Shown: positions 31,301 to 38,286 of the stretch, in pieces
How positions within the stretch are numbered: the first letter of the stretch is position 1
Layout: each line of letters opens with the position of its first letter
Origin: Atriophallophorus winterbourni
Taxonomy: Eukaryota > Platyhelminthes > Trematoda > Plagiorchiida > Microphallidae
NCBI GenBank assembly: GCA_013407085.1
Contig: JACCGJ010005397.1
Span: 1-64,000, forward strand
Length of the DNA: 64,000 nucleotides
Direction of reading: 5' to 3'
Notes under the pieces: generated by a model
The model's input: the letters and a program-made list of their open reading frames with translations, nothing else
Databases searched by the model: none
What the model was told of the DNA's origin: nothing
Program-made: the position numbers and the translations under genes

Positions 31301-31350
31301 ATTTAATGACGTTAGCATCGTTAACTATATATTCGTCATGGGATTCCAAA
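13424..31350 (+). CDS. Secreted micro-exon gene with four two-exon repeat modules (partial model)
   Basis: Hand-built gene model. Exon 1 encodes a hydrophobic signal peptide. A series of short exons of length 3n with phase 1 at both ends follows. Then come four exon pairs: 18689-18783 with 18943-19165, 19924-20018 with 27523-27769, 29292-29356 with 29645-29879, and 30680-30735 with 31164-31350. In each pair the first exon is phase 1-0 and the second phase 0-1. Microexons at 19270, 28265 and 29959 separate the modules. Every junction stays open, giving about 474 codons with no stop, and the 3' end was not found. The modules show a helix-like stretch and then alternating hydrophobic strands, which could be SEA-like; that is a guess. 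The layout resembles micro-exon genes of schistosomes, whose products are secreted from gland or tegument. I recognise no family by sequence. Confidence 0.65.
13580..13650 (+). ncRNA. Degenerate hammerhead repeat in intron 1
   Basis: Similar to the intact copy at 24.7 kb over CTGATCxTACTGT, AAACAGCACGA and CGTGGGGTGT, followed by GGAAACGCATGCAA. The CUGAUGA box and half of stem II are deleted and GAAAC is GACAC, so it cannot cleave. Confidence 0.65.
13776..13811 (+). CDS. Micro-exon gene exon 2 (36 nt)
   Basis: Acceptor CATTTTTAG, donor T/gtgagt, 36 nt, phase 1-1. Joined to exon 1 it reads DVMLKLAYGVEI and completes the signal peptide, with a plausible cleavage site after AYG. Confidence 0.65.
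13812..14484. other. Intron sequence with unassigned ORF
   Basis: Intron of the micro-exon gene. A 139-codon minus frame (14049-14468) has no recognisable motif and no homologue elsewhere in the window. I treat it as chance. Confidence 0.4.
14485..14700 (+). repeat. Dispersed repeat, copy 1 of 3
   Basis: Starts TTGGCATCCTTCGGTCGATG and carries ATCGCATGAAT, then TTCATGATCTACAGCTTTTG. The same block recurs at 34975-35045 and 44338-44430. In both of those cases it lies close to RTE-type RT debris, so it is probably the 3' tail of an RTE-type LINE or a SINE that borrows it. Confidence 0.6.
15038..15064 (+). CDS. Micro-exon gene exon 3 (27 nt)
   Basis: Excellent acceptor (TTTCCATTTTTTAG) and donor (TTCG/gtaagc), 27 nt, phase 1-1. 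Encodes SMLPHHTLF after joining to exon 2. The paired strong splice sites around a 3n-length segment in the right phase are the evidence. Confidence 0.65.
15133..15147 (+). CDS. Micro-exon gene exon 4 (15 nt)
   Basis: Acceptor TTGATTTCAG, donor GAGA/gtaaga, 15 nt, phase 1-1. Encodes DDKSE. It follows exon 3 by only 68 bp. Confidence 0.6.
15148..15662. other. Intron sequence
   Basis: Short overlapping minus ORFs (15355-15645) without motifs. I recognise no element. Confidence 0.35.
15663..15680 (+). CDS. Candidate microexon (18 nt)
   Basis: Acceptor AAAGTTAG (weak), donor TTTG/gtatgt, 18 nt, phase 1-1, encoding TQENIF. It keeps the frame whether included or skipped, so it could be alternative. 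Less certain than exons 2-4. Confidence 0.4.
16226..16234 (+). CDS. Candidate microexon (9 nt)
   Basis: CTCATTTTCGATTATCAAAG precedes AAAATGAAG, then gtgaga. Nine nt, phase 1-1. It avoids a stop only if the previous exon ends in G (as 15663-15680 does). A chance match is quite possible at this length. Confidence 0.25.
16244..16460. repeat. (AAT)n microsatellite
   Basis: About 215 bp of AAT/ATA repeats with scattered interruptions. The long Asn or Ile frames across it are artefacts. It sits in an intron of the micro-exon gene. Confidence 0.95.
16461..17555. other. Intron sequence, unassigned
   Basis: No recognisable gene. A GC-richer stretch around 16910-17010 may be an old insertion. The minus ORF 17207-17455 has no motif. 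Confidence 0.35.
17575..18230 (+). mobile_element. RTE-type LINE endonuclease fragment
   Basis: Translation across frames gives AGIHDDVFNITDVRETAVD, then YLNVDVAVL, matching the start of an APE-type endonuclease (TWNVR..., D...I.D.RKTAV...L..LN.D.AAL.ETRL). The same region occurs at 32218-32350. Stops and frameshifts throughout. Lies in an intron of the micro-exon gene. Confidence 0.6.
18689..18783 (+). CDS. Micro-exon gene module 1, first exon (95 nt)
   Basis: Acceptor TTAACACTAG, donor AAAATG/gtaagt, 95 nt, phase 1-0. Includes YGNVAVDYEIQQAM and a charged helix KDVLEKRLKM at its end. Exactly the same length and phase as 19924-20018, which suggests duplication of an exon pair. Confidence 0.65.
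18943..19165 (+). CDS. Micro-exon gene module 1, second exon (223 nt)
   Basis: Acceptor TTTCGTTCCAG, donor CATCTA/gtgagt, 223 nt, phase 0-1. Encodes alternating hydrophobic strands (VVHMYVLRYTYD, VLYFVAKLTHTC) and FRLKVEIEEY. It is open throughout, while the surrounding sequence is closed in this frame outside the splice sites. Confidence 0.7.
19270..19293 (+). CDS. Micro-exon gene microexon (24 nt)
   Basis: Acceptor TTTAATTTCAG, donor TATC/gtgagt, 24 nt, phase 1-1, encoding NKESVGEY as a linker between modules 1 and 2. Confidence 0.6.
19924..20018 (+). CDS. Micro-exon gene module 2, first exon (95 nt)
   Basis: Acceptor CCACTTTCACAG, donor GCACAT/gtgagt, 95 nt, phase 1-0. Includes FLYVSHYCINNIV and ends in NARDVLAH, again a helix-like end. 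The size equals that of 18689-18783. The next phase-0 acceptor with coding sequence is 27523, after a 7.5 kb TE-filled intron. Confidence 0.6.
20461..21468 (-). mobile_element. CR1 relic, RT part (minus strand)
   Basis: The minus strand gives, in several frames, a DMTKA..KLI block, PFNLRNSKMLQ, LGVWVRGSLG and, at 20461-20820, HPLKHLFEHR, all diagnostic of CR1 RT and its C-terminal domain. It continues on the far side of the LTR element at 22797. The element lies in the intron between modules 2a and 2b of the micro-exon gene, in antisense. Confidence 0.65.
21618..21629 (-). other. Polypurine tract of the 1.33 kb LTR element
   Basis: The minus strand reads AAAAAAGGGAGG immediately before the TGTTGT start of the downstream LTR, exactly where plus-strand priming occurs in LTR retrotransposons. 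Confidence 0.8.
21869..22375 (-). CDS. Uncharacterised ORF inside the LTR element
   Basis: A 168-codon basic frame rich in Arg, Lys, Gln and Tyr, the only sizeable ORF between the LTRs. It has no zinc knuckle, protease or polymerase motif. It could be a gag remnant, a trimmed pol C-terminus, or chance. The start codon is simply the first ATG. I do not recognise it. Confidence 0.35.
   Translation of the reverse strand: MQSRRNYELQTKFESKLQSDSYSKLQIVSKKCRSVMKHKPESEMRPQHTLPLISAADAVQYNRRISSELTGNRLRRNKSRDIMSEFRKKGNVDQFNQKHYAFNHVKTVVPSYAYRRFIKLSTARQHKYNYRIKPQLYKHFGARSKIISREDQVYVENVRHYEKFWIPE
22626..22633 (-). other. Primer-binding-site-like sequence of the LTR element
   Basis: TGGCGACG two bases inside the 5' LTR on the minus strand, the same octamer as in Gypsy copies 1 and 2. 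This suggests tRNA-Ser-type priming (inferred) and possible mobilisation by Gypsy proteins. Confidence 0.65.
23045..23446 (-). pseudogene. CR1 endonuclease C-terminal part (minus strand)
   Basis: The frame ends GRSNNLVLHFEYICNAR, matching IGRSDHVVLEFEYVCSAR in the CR1 copy at 37.1-37.9 kb; the catalytic SDH has become SNN. It is the 5' half of the same CR1 whose RT lies at 20461-21468, the two halves being separated by the LTR element and about 0.25 kb of degraded sequence. Confidence 0.7.
23600..26060 (+). mobile_element. CR1 relic (plus strand), broken
   Basis: Plus-strand traces in order: ORF1-like LIRLRDLPHQVKLILLRV and RDLRNYLLYFYGL near 23750-23870; an endonuclease motif DFNLPNLPYT near 24520; RT N-terminus at 25317-25616 (LLSLNPRKSLGYDKIT, ILKHC..IV..PLSQLF); then QHGFIKGYY and a DLADL-like remnant to about 26060. 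A hammerhead-bearing repeat lies between the endonuclease and RT parts. It is located in the 7.5 kb intron of the micro-exon gene. Confidence 0.65.
24711..24765 (+). ncRNA. Type I hammerhead ribozyme, intact core
   Basis: CTGATGA 24726-24732; stem II GTGC/GCAC (24733-24736 with 24742-24745) closing the loop AAACA; GAAAC from 24746; a minimal stem III A-C/G-T with a two-base loop; cleavage expected after C24755 in GGTC. Stem I pairs CCCTAC (24720-24725) with GTGGGG (24756-24761), one being a G-U pair. All core bases known to be required are present. The very short stem III is as reported for hammerheads of Penelope-like elements and animal retrozymes, which are thought to work best as dimers. 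Confidence 0.85.
26061..26849. other. Intron sequence, unassigned
   Basis: Several short plus ORFs (26321-26512, 26603-26809). None shows a convincing motif. Possibly the decayed 3' part of the CR1 at 23.6-26.1 kb. Confidence 0.3.
26850..27150 (-). pseudogene. CR1 ORF1 PHD-finger fragment
   Basis: The minus frame reads CTCTVCLTAVFPKAMSVTFYA, then SLTSDLVKSI and CPSVCYF, matching the zinc-finger region of CR1 ORF1 at 52.7-52.9 kb (C..C, SV.C, DLVS...CP.VCYVC). Several zinc ligands are lost. Confidence 0.75.
27151..27522. other. Intron sequence before module 2b exon
   Basis: No element recognised. Ends with a pyrimidine-rich acceptor (CTCTCTTTCATTTTTGCAG). Confidence 0.4.
27523..27769 (+). 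CDS. Micro-exon gene module 2, second exon (247 nt)
   Basis: Strong acceptor (TTTCATTTTTGCAG), donor CAGCG/gtaagt, 247 nt, phase 0-1. Begins IQPLLDMFNHVEVKAYKKG, then KKLVFGMLVHLQIP: a helix, a strand, a turn and a strand, which together with NARDVLAH from the preceding exon gives a SEA-like pattern (inference). Contains GFWLAEPWVLYAKLL. It is the best single coding exon in the region. Confidence 0.7.
27770..28264. other. Intron sequence
   Basis: AT-rich with no recognisable element. Confidence 0.4.
28265..28282 (+). CDS. Candidate microexon (18 nt)
   Basis: Acceptor AACCACTAG (pyrimidine-poor), donor AATTG/gtgagc, 18 nt, phase 1-1, encoding ADPNLI between modules 2 and 3. Frame is kept with or without it. 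Confidence 0.4.
28283..29291. other. Intron sequence, unassigned
   Basis: The short plus ORF at 28438-28632 lacks motifs. Nothing else recognised. Confidence 0.35.
29292..29356 (+). CDS. Micro-exon gene module 3, first exon (65 nt)
   Basis: Acceptor CAACCCTCAG, donor GTTAT/gtgagt, 65 nt, phase 1-0, reading YHVQLELDSELVSKAGSRCG. The alternating strand YHVQLELD fits the start of a repeat module. Confidence 0.6.
29645..29879 (+). CDS. Micro-exon gene module 3, second exon (235 nt)
   Basis: Acceptor GATTGTTCCAG, donor GCGAAT/gtgagt, 235 nt, phase 0-1. Contains TYEHLWGNCREV, a strand KYVFIELQFQSEY and TTVVAWQIVPIPCE. The same phase pattern and similar length as the second exons of modules 1 and 2. 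Two Cys in this exon and one in its partner could form disulphides. Confidence 0.7.
29959..29997 (+). CDS. Micro-exon gene microexon (39 nt)
   Basis: Acceptor TTTACTTTTTAG, donor CTGG/gtgagt, 39 nt, phase 1-1. Encodes YYLGHIEQQQQIL, a Gln-rich linker between modules 3 and 4. Confidence 0.6.
29998..30679. other. Intron sequence with a degenerate hammerhead repeat
   Basis: Nothing coding. A relic of the hammerhead repeat lies at about 30488-30550. Confidence 0.4.
30488..30550 (+). ncRNA. Degenerate hammerhead repeat
   Basis: TTGATTGCAAACAGCACGAAACCG is recognisably the 3' part of the hammerhead core (stem II right arm GCAC, GAAAC) of the 24.7 kb family, followed by GCAACGGAATGCAATGCAA as in the other copies. 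CUGAUGA reads TTGATTG, so it is inactive. Confidence 0.6.
30680..30735 (+). CDS. Micro-exon gene module 4, first exon (56 nt)
   Basis: Acceptor TTCAATTCCCCAG, donor AATAT/gtaagt, 56 nt, phase 1-0. Reads ELSVIYTSWTTDTNEMCKY. If the donor is not used the frame reads on for 48 codons to a stop at 30880, so an alternative end is possible. Confidence 0.5.
31164..31350 (+). CDS. Micro-exon gene module 4, second exon (187 nt, tentative)
   Basis: Acceptor AATTATACCAG, donor CCAAA/gtgagc, 187 nt, phase 0-1, with the strand GYVLQIRIKF. It fits the phase rule. A competing phase-0 acceptor at 30951 gives a frame (NYIQLRLRFQLF before and across the acceptor) that ends at 31154. Which is used, or whether both are, cannot be decided by eye. 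Confidence 0.4.
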
Positions 31351-32204
31351 GTGAGCACCCACGTACGGAATGAAAAATATCGGCGAGAGCTAATACCGGA
31401 ATGCTGGGCATTTTATTATCGTTGAGTCGCTGCGTGCATGTTCTGATTAATGACGATTTAACACATTTTCTTGGGGGTATTGACCCATTATAATTACTAC
31501 ACACAGGTTGCTCAACAATTTCAACTCGAAGAAGGGCGCTATAATGCACACCAAAAGCTATTCCTGGTCAAAAGGATCTATTCGAAGTAGCATTAGAGCT
31601 CGAGGCTTCTACTCTCTTTGCCAATGAATTCGCCGAGTTGGAACACACCGTTACTACTGAAATCAAAACTGGATATAGGCAGCCAAAGATAGCTTTCTTA
31701 TACGTCTCCCACTAAAGGTAAATACGGAAATGCGAAATGTTACGCATGATGTTTCGCATAAATAAAAAAGCATTTTGGAAAACAAAATTTCTTTTGATAT
31801 CTTTAAATCCTGAAACTTGAACGGAAGTATTGATAAATGATAGAAAATAACAAACTAAATTCATGAGGAAATAATTAAAATTGCGCAAGCATTCATGGGT
31901 CCTATTACAGCGTAAATTATTCATAGACATCAGGAATGCATCATTTGTAAATCTTGGAGATTATACATTCAACATCATCAGTACACTGTACTTTTACAAC
32001 TTTAAAAAGCCGTATTTATCTACAAATCAAGGTATCCAAAAAGCTAAATATTCTTAATTTTTAATCTAACGAAGCATTGCAAATGTTTGCGACAGAAATC
32101 AATTATGCGAGAATTGAGCGTCAAAAATATCAGCATTGCTCATATAGAATTCGTGGATACCTAGGAATATATATATATATATATATATCGAAATACTTAA
32201 AACA
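31351..32204. other. Region after the last modelled exon
   Basis: No convincing further exon, terminal codon or polyadenylation arrangement found. A short (AT)n lies at about 32166-32188. Confidence 0.35.
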
Positions 32205-34900
32205 AATGTCATTTGTGAATCTGGGAACCTGGAAGGTCCGGTCCATTCTTCCTGGATTTCATGACGACGTCCCAAATATCAGAGGTGTAAGAAAATATGT
32301 TGTGATTAAAAATTACTTAGAGAAGCTGAATTTCTACGTCGCTACCCTGTAATACTTGTGATTAACAGACACTTGTATGCTAACAGAAAGAGGTTACACA
32401 TTTGTTTTCGAAAAAAAGGGGTTCTGATGAGCCTCTGCTGCATGGAGTTGGGTTTGCCGTGAGAAAAGTCCAATTAAAAGCAGCAAAAACAAGCAGCCGT
32501 GAGAGCAAACGGATCTGAACTTCAAATCTGAGGTGCATTAGTGGTATCATTACGTTGGTCAAGGTTTATCCACATACGCTATCTGCGACACTGCTCGAAA
32601 ACACACCTTTAATCATAAACTCACAAAAACTGTGAAGAGGTATCGGTTGATTTCAATGCCAGAAAAGAGGCAGATTACGAAACTTGGCAAAACTGTCTCG
32701 GAAGGTTCGGTGAAGATCAAATCAGTGAAAATTAGCAATGTCGTTAGATACTTTGCACACAGTTAAGTCTTTGTGTCAGTAAAATATCATACAAACAAAA
32801 ACAGTATAAATTCTCGTGGAAACATCCTCGCTCTAATCATTGGCCTCAGCTTGTTCTCATTCTTGTGGGTTGTGCTCATCACCAGATCACATCAAAGCGC
32901 ACATTGCGACACTCATCATTCACTGGTCTGTGCAAAACTAAATATTCCCCACACGAAATTACACAGCACAAAATTGTCTACTAAGCCTTGGAAGACGTCA
33001 CTCGCATGTGCGAACCTAATATAGCTGCGCGATTTGCAAAATCCTTCATAGCCGAGTTTAAAAAGACAGCACCACTCGAATTGGCTTTAGAAAACTGGGA
33101 ATCGATAAAATGCTGCATATGCCGAGATTTCCTTGCCACCTTCGGCCCAAAGAAAGCTAAAACGAGCAAAAGCTAATGAGATGACTACTATTCTGGATTA
33201 AAAAAGGGTCAGCTTTCTCGATGTTCAAATGCATGCAAACAGATAAAATATTACGAATAATGTCCAAAAGACTGCAAGACGATATGTAAATGACTATTGG
33301 ACGGAAATTAGCATCAGCTGCGGATACTGGACATTTTTTACGGTATGTATTATGGGATCAAGAGTACCATTTGTCCAAACAAAATTAAAACGGCTCTCAT
33401 TATGTCTGTATCTTGTAAATCTATTGTTGACAAATCTCAACAGATGGAAATATAGGGAAGTTGACTTCTATTCCTTTTACACAAGGTACAGTTGAATTTT
33501 ACCGTATGTACTTTAAAATGTCGAGTGGTTGCCGACCATTGCATATCTAGATATCCCCTACTTCTGATGGGGTCAATGCGCAATAGACCGCTTAGCGAAT
33601 GTGAATGCCTCTGGTGACGACGGAATATCACATGAGCTCATCAAATGCTGAAGAACAGCATTATTGCAACCTCTCTGTCATTTACTTCATTTAGTTCTCA
33701 CTGTCATTTACTTCAGTGCTGAAATGAAGTGTGTCCCACAATAGATGCGAGACACAAATATGATAACGCTATTTGAGTATACGGGTGATATCGGCGACTG
33801 CAACAATAACTGAGGAATATTCCTTCTTTATGTTGTAGTATAATAGTTTGCTAAAGATTTACAAATCCGGCTACACGTTTTAGCTGTAAGAAGTTAATCA
33901 GAATCAGTGTGGCTTCCGCAAGGTAAGATCAACCGTTGACATGATCTTTTCATTGAGAAAACTTCATGGAAAATGTCGGGAAGAACTTATGCAGTAAAAC
34001 GCCGTTTTTATTGATTTAACGAACGCATTCGACTACGTCAGCAGAAAGGGTGTTCTCAAAATAGCTAATCAGATAGGCTGCCCCCCAAGGCTGCTCAAAC
34101 TCCTTATTTTATTCCAATCAGACGTGAAGGGCTCAATCCAATTGAACGGTTTCAGTTCGGAAGCTTTCGAATTTAGCCCAGAACTCAAACAAGGGTGTGT
34201 TCTGGATTCCATGATGTTCGGCATTTTCTTTGATCTGCTTCAAAAGCACGCTTTTCGGACGACGACAGAAGGCATTTACCTACGCACGCGAAGTGATGGC
34301 AAGCTTTTAAAATCAAAACGGTTAAGAGCACAAACCAATGCACGGGATGTGCTGAAGCTTGACTCGCTGTTTGCGGAAGATACAGCCATTATTGCTTACT
34401 CCCAGGAAAACCTCTATTCGCTAATGGACTGTTTTTCGTCGGCAAGCGAAGACTTTTGATAACAATCAGCATGAGAAAGACCAAAGTCATCATTCAAGGG
34501 ACTGCATCGTCTCCCATCCTCACTGTTGGAATCTGTCAGCTTGAATCAGTATACCATTTTACATACCTTGGTTCAGCCATTGCCAATAACCTCTCGCACT
34601 ACACGGAGATTGATGAGCGGATTGGAGTAGCGCCAGTCATTCTGTTTTGATTAAACTCTCGTGTTTGTGGTAACCGCAAGCTGACTGTAAATACAAAGAT
34701 GATGGTATTAAGCGCATGCGTACTGAATGCTTTGCTGTACGGCATTGAAACCTGGACCATCCACGCAAGACACGAGCGGAAGCTTAATGTTTTGCATCTT
34801 CGAAGCATCCGTCGTAACTTGAACATATCGTGGATTGGTAGCAAGACCAATGCTGAACTGCTTTCAAACGCTAGTATATAGAGCATGTCCACCCAATTTT
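32205..34900 (+). mobile_element. RTE-type LINE relic
   Basis: Endonuclease start at 32218-32350 (LGTWKVRSILPGFHDDV, RGVRKYVV). RT from about 33590: HELIKC, MRDTNMITLF, SESVWLPQG, then LKQGCVLDSMMFGIFFDLLQ at 34190, SLFAEDTAIIAYS (normally FADDA) at 34370, MRKTKVIIQGTASSP, VYHFTYLGSAIANN, and ALLYGIETWTIHARHERKLN at 34735. Stops and frameshifts are frequent and the catalytic Asp pair is altered to AED. This is a different RTE lineage from that at 49-52 kb. Confidence 0.75.
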
Positions 34901-34974
34901 GAAAGTGCCACAATCTGTGACTTGGTCATATCTACAGAATAGAAAATGGACGTTTTCTGAGAGAGCTACTCTAT

Positions 34975-35045
34975 GTTGGCCTTCTTCGGTCGATGTCGAT
35001 CATGGATGTACATAACATACGCATGTTTTTTCATGTTCTACAGCT
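34975..35045 (+). repeat. Dispersed repeat, copy 2 of 3
   Basis: TTGGCCTTCTTCGGTCGATG...CATGTTCTACAGCTC, at the 3' end of the RTE relic. Related to 14485-14700 and 44338-44430. Confidence 0.6.
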
Positions 35046-35047
35046 CT

Positions 35048-35092
35048 TTATATATATATATATATATATATATATCATATATATAATATGAT

Positions 35093-35124
<32 letters not shown>

Positions 35125-35142
35125 TAATATCTATATATATAT
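35048..35142. repeat. AT dinucleotide tract 1
   Basis: Near-pure (TA)n, self-complementary and able to form a long hairpin. Precedes the first 140 bp unit. Confidence 0.9.
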
Positions 35143-35567
35143 GCCACTATTTCCACAGCGGGAGGGTCATGCGTACTGAGGGGATACACAGAGGATGCGT
35201 GTTTCCAATTACGTATAGATGGCGACACGCGTCGGTTGATCTGGAGTTGGCGCGTGCCATGTTTCTCCAAAGCGGGAGGTGATACGATGTGTTTTCATGT
35301 TTCTACACTCTTATATTATATATATAATATAGAGATATATATATATATATATATATTATATTATATATATATAATATATAATTCTATATATTATATATAT
35401 ATAGATATATATAGATTATATAGAGGCCACGATTTCCACAGCGGGAGGTTCATGCGTACCGAGGGGATACTCGGAGGATGCGTGTATTCCAAATTACCGT
35501 ATAGGATGGCGACACGCGTCGGTGATCTGGAGGTGGCGCGTGCCACGTTTTCCAAAGCTGGAGGTGC
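35143..35567 (+). repeat. Tandem pair of 140 bp units separated by an AT tract
   Basis: Unit 1 at about 35143-35282 and unit 2 at about 35426-35567 both run from GCCAC.ATTTCCACAGCGGG to CAAAGC.GGAGGTG and are about 89% identical. Between them is a second imperfect AT tract (35316-35425). The (AT)n-plus-unit pair is thus itself duplicated. The short ORFs inside carry no motif. Confidence 0.85.
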
Positions 35568-35826
35568 TTGTATACCTGAGAAGTGAGAAGAAGAAAATCT
35601 CTCTGGTGCGTGGGTTTATGGCCACGACCGAGTCATGGTGAACTGTTCAAAAAGCTTGCACGGGATATACCAAGCGATAATAACGTGTTAAATACCCGCC
35701 GTTCCGGACTCTACTCACTGTGGAGATGGCGGATTGCGGGTAAATACTTGATGTACACGTGGTTATTATCACATATGGTGGAGTTGCCATGAAAGTGTCA
35801 TGCTGCCCGTACCCACTGGCTTTTGG
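35568..35826. other. Unassigned gap
   Basis: A moderately GC-rich stretch after the tandem pair. ORF 35583-35792 plus has no motif. It may be the rest of the element that carries the 140 bp unit. Confidence 0.35.
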
Positions 35827-36912
35827 TTATACAACTTTTTCCGTAACAAAAGTAACGCAAGCACGAATGCCACGATGGAAAAGATTGCGTATGGTGTGAC
35901 TAATGCGCAGCAAGATACAATCGTCAGCATTTCTGATTTGCCTCCATACTTTTATATCGTCAGCAAACAAAACCATCTTACTATCATTTGTTAGTGGTAT
36001 ATCGTTCATATAGACTAGAAACAGTATTGGTCCAAGCACTGAGCCTTGTGGAACTCCGCTAGTGACATCGATGTTCTTCGATAATAGGCCGTCCACACGA
36101 ACTCGGATGTGTCTGTTGCTGAGGTTATCTCTTAGCAATTCGTATAGTCTTCCAACAACACCGTGTTTTCTTTAGCTTCTTCAAAAGTAAATTGTGATCA
36201 ACTCTGTCGAACGCTTTAGAAATGTCCAGGTAGCACGCATTAATACAGCCCCCGCATCTACAATCCTCGTCCAATCGTCTAAGCTTGCCAGCAAATTTGT
36301 TAGACAAGATCGATTTCTGCGAAATCCATGTTCGGCAACTGCCAAAAGTTGATTCGTTTCCAGATGTCGCAAGATTTATGCGGTTATTATTCGCTCAAAA
36401 ACGTTTGATACCGAAGACAGCATTGTCACCTGCCTGTAATTTTTAACTTCAGAACGGCAACCACCTTTGTAAATGGGTATTATTTGTCCCAGTTTCCAGT
36501 CTTGTGGCACTACACCAGCTTGGAGAAAATTATTAAACATGCAAGATAGAGGTTCAGATAGCTGCGCATGGCAGGTTTTGGGCAGCTTTGGAGTTATCTC
36601 GTCTGGTCCTGGAGATTTCTTTACGTTTAATTTTTGTAAGTACTGCGCTACCACCATCGGAGTAATCAACACTTCACTCAAGGTCAGTCGGTCAAGTCGA
36701 ACGATTGGTTCCTGATCAGGCTCCATGGATTCCGGCGCAAAAACTCCGGCATAAATGTCTGCTAACAGGTCAGCGGTCTGATTTATGGATTCTGTGAAGC
36801 CGGACGACGTTTTCAGGGCAAAGACTCCTGGTTTAATATTTGTTCTATCGTTTACAATTCTATACAAGAGCTTCGGATTCTGGTGCATCTGAGTAATCAA
36901 ATGCGATTGCAA
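35827..36912 (-). pseudogene. CR1 ORF2 reverse transcriptase, copy A (three frames)
   Basis: Frames 36912-36376, 36372-36181 and 36138-35827 follow each other: NVKKSPGPDEITP, WKLGQIIPIYKGG, HGFRRNRSCLTNLLA, a D.SKAFDRVDH block, SGVPQGSVLGPILFLVYMND and VLFADDIKVW. The FADD catalytic pair is kept, but frameshifts and the loss of everything after it make it inactive. Confidence 0.85.
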
Positions 36913-37098
36913 CGCTTGTTTATCATCTCGAATTAAGCTGATAACTTTGTTTCTCAGTCGTGTAAATTGTGCCCAAGAATCAGCTGTGTTGGTAGCCTTG
37001 TGAAACTCTCACGCTACTGCCCTTTGTTTCATCCACTTTTTAGTCCTGCTTTGTAGTAAAAATTTATTTCGTTGAGACGTTTTCTTCAAAGCAAACAT

Positions 37099-37884
37099 TT
37101 AACGTTCCTCCAATATAGATTTGAGGTGCTGTAAGAGAGATCGCCAATGACTATCCGGATCGGAGTAATCCAGTTGTGCGAAACTAGTGCTTTGTAACTC
37201 GGCACACGGAGCACGGTAGTTCACCATTCTGACGCATTTTGTCCCGTCACTATTGCGTCTAGCGCTACAAACGTACTCGAATTCTAGGACAACGTGATCG
37301 CTTCGTCCGATCGGCGGTTTATAAACGATATTCTCAACAGCTGTGGGATCTGATGTAAGTATAAGGTCCAAGGTAGACGGTTGGTCTGATCCTCTCATAC
37401 GAATAAATCCAAAAACGTTGTTATAAAGGAGCGCGTAATCAAAAACGGCTCGAAGTGCATTTTCAAGTGCCTGTGATGGATGATCATTCCGGCTATAGAG
37501 CTGGGGAAAGTTGAAATCCCCCATTATTAATATTTGGGTATTGTATCGCGTTGTTACATGGCACAAAGCATTAATCAGTTTATTGTTTAGATCGAGAGTT
37601 GCTGTTGGAGAACTATAGATCACTCCAATAATGCATTGGTCTCCTGAAGTAAGAGTCAGAGAAAACCAAAGTGTGTCAGTGATATCAAGGTTCACCTCGT
37701 TCATAGCTCTACAGATAAACGATTGCTTGAAGTAGAATGCTGCTCCTCCGCCATCGCCTAAACGGTCACGCCGGAATAGAGACATGTTGGGCAAAGAGAG
37801 TTCATTATCAGACAATGAGGCATGGAACCACGTTTCTGTTACTGCAACTATGTCTGGCGCCGTTTCATTAAAAATCTCGGACAA
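37099..37884 (-). pseudogene. CR1 ORF2 endonuclease domain, copy A
   Basis: 261 codons open. Motifs in order: PDIVAVTETWF, CIIGVIYSSP, ILIMGDFNFPQL, TLDLILTSDP and IGRSDHVVLEFEY, the APE-type endonuclease of CR1 ORF2. Catalytic Glu (TETWF), Asp (GDFN) and the SDH triad are all present, so this domain alone looks intact. It would nick target DNA to prime reverse transcription. ORF2 is broken further on. Confidence 0.85.
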
Positions 37885-38286
37885 TTCGATTAATTTGTTG
37901 AAAAGGCAATTTGCGTTTTTATAGATGTACTTAATCGTATTTTTCGTGAGTAATGACGGGGTGTAAACCGAAGTTATTGGTCCGGCTTCTTTGGATGGTA
38001 AAACATGTGTGCGTCCTATTGGTCGACGACGGCTTGAATCGACAGTCCGACTCGATTTGAGCCGGACCTACGACGTTTTGAAATGCATTGATTTCCTCCA
38101 TTTGGATGGAAACGCTGCTATCCGCTATCTCCAAACGGGAGAGTGTTTGACTTGGTTTGGGTGGGCAAAGTATAACATCCTTGAGTAGTGATCGTTTTCC
38201 TTTTGTCCATTCCGACCTTACTATTTCAGCCATAGCGCTGGTCAAGAACGTAATCTACAGAGGTTTCGGTCCATCCCCCTTGTATT

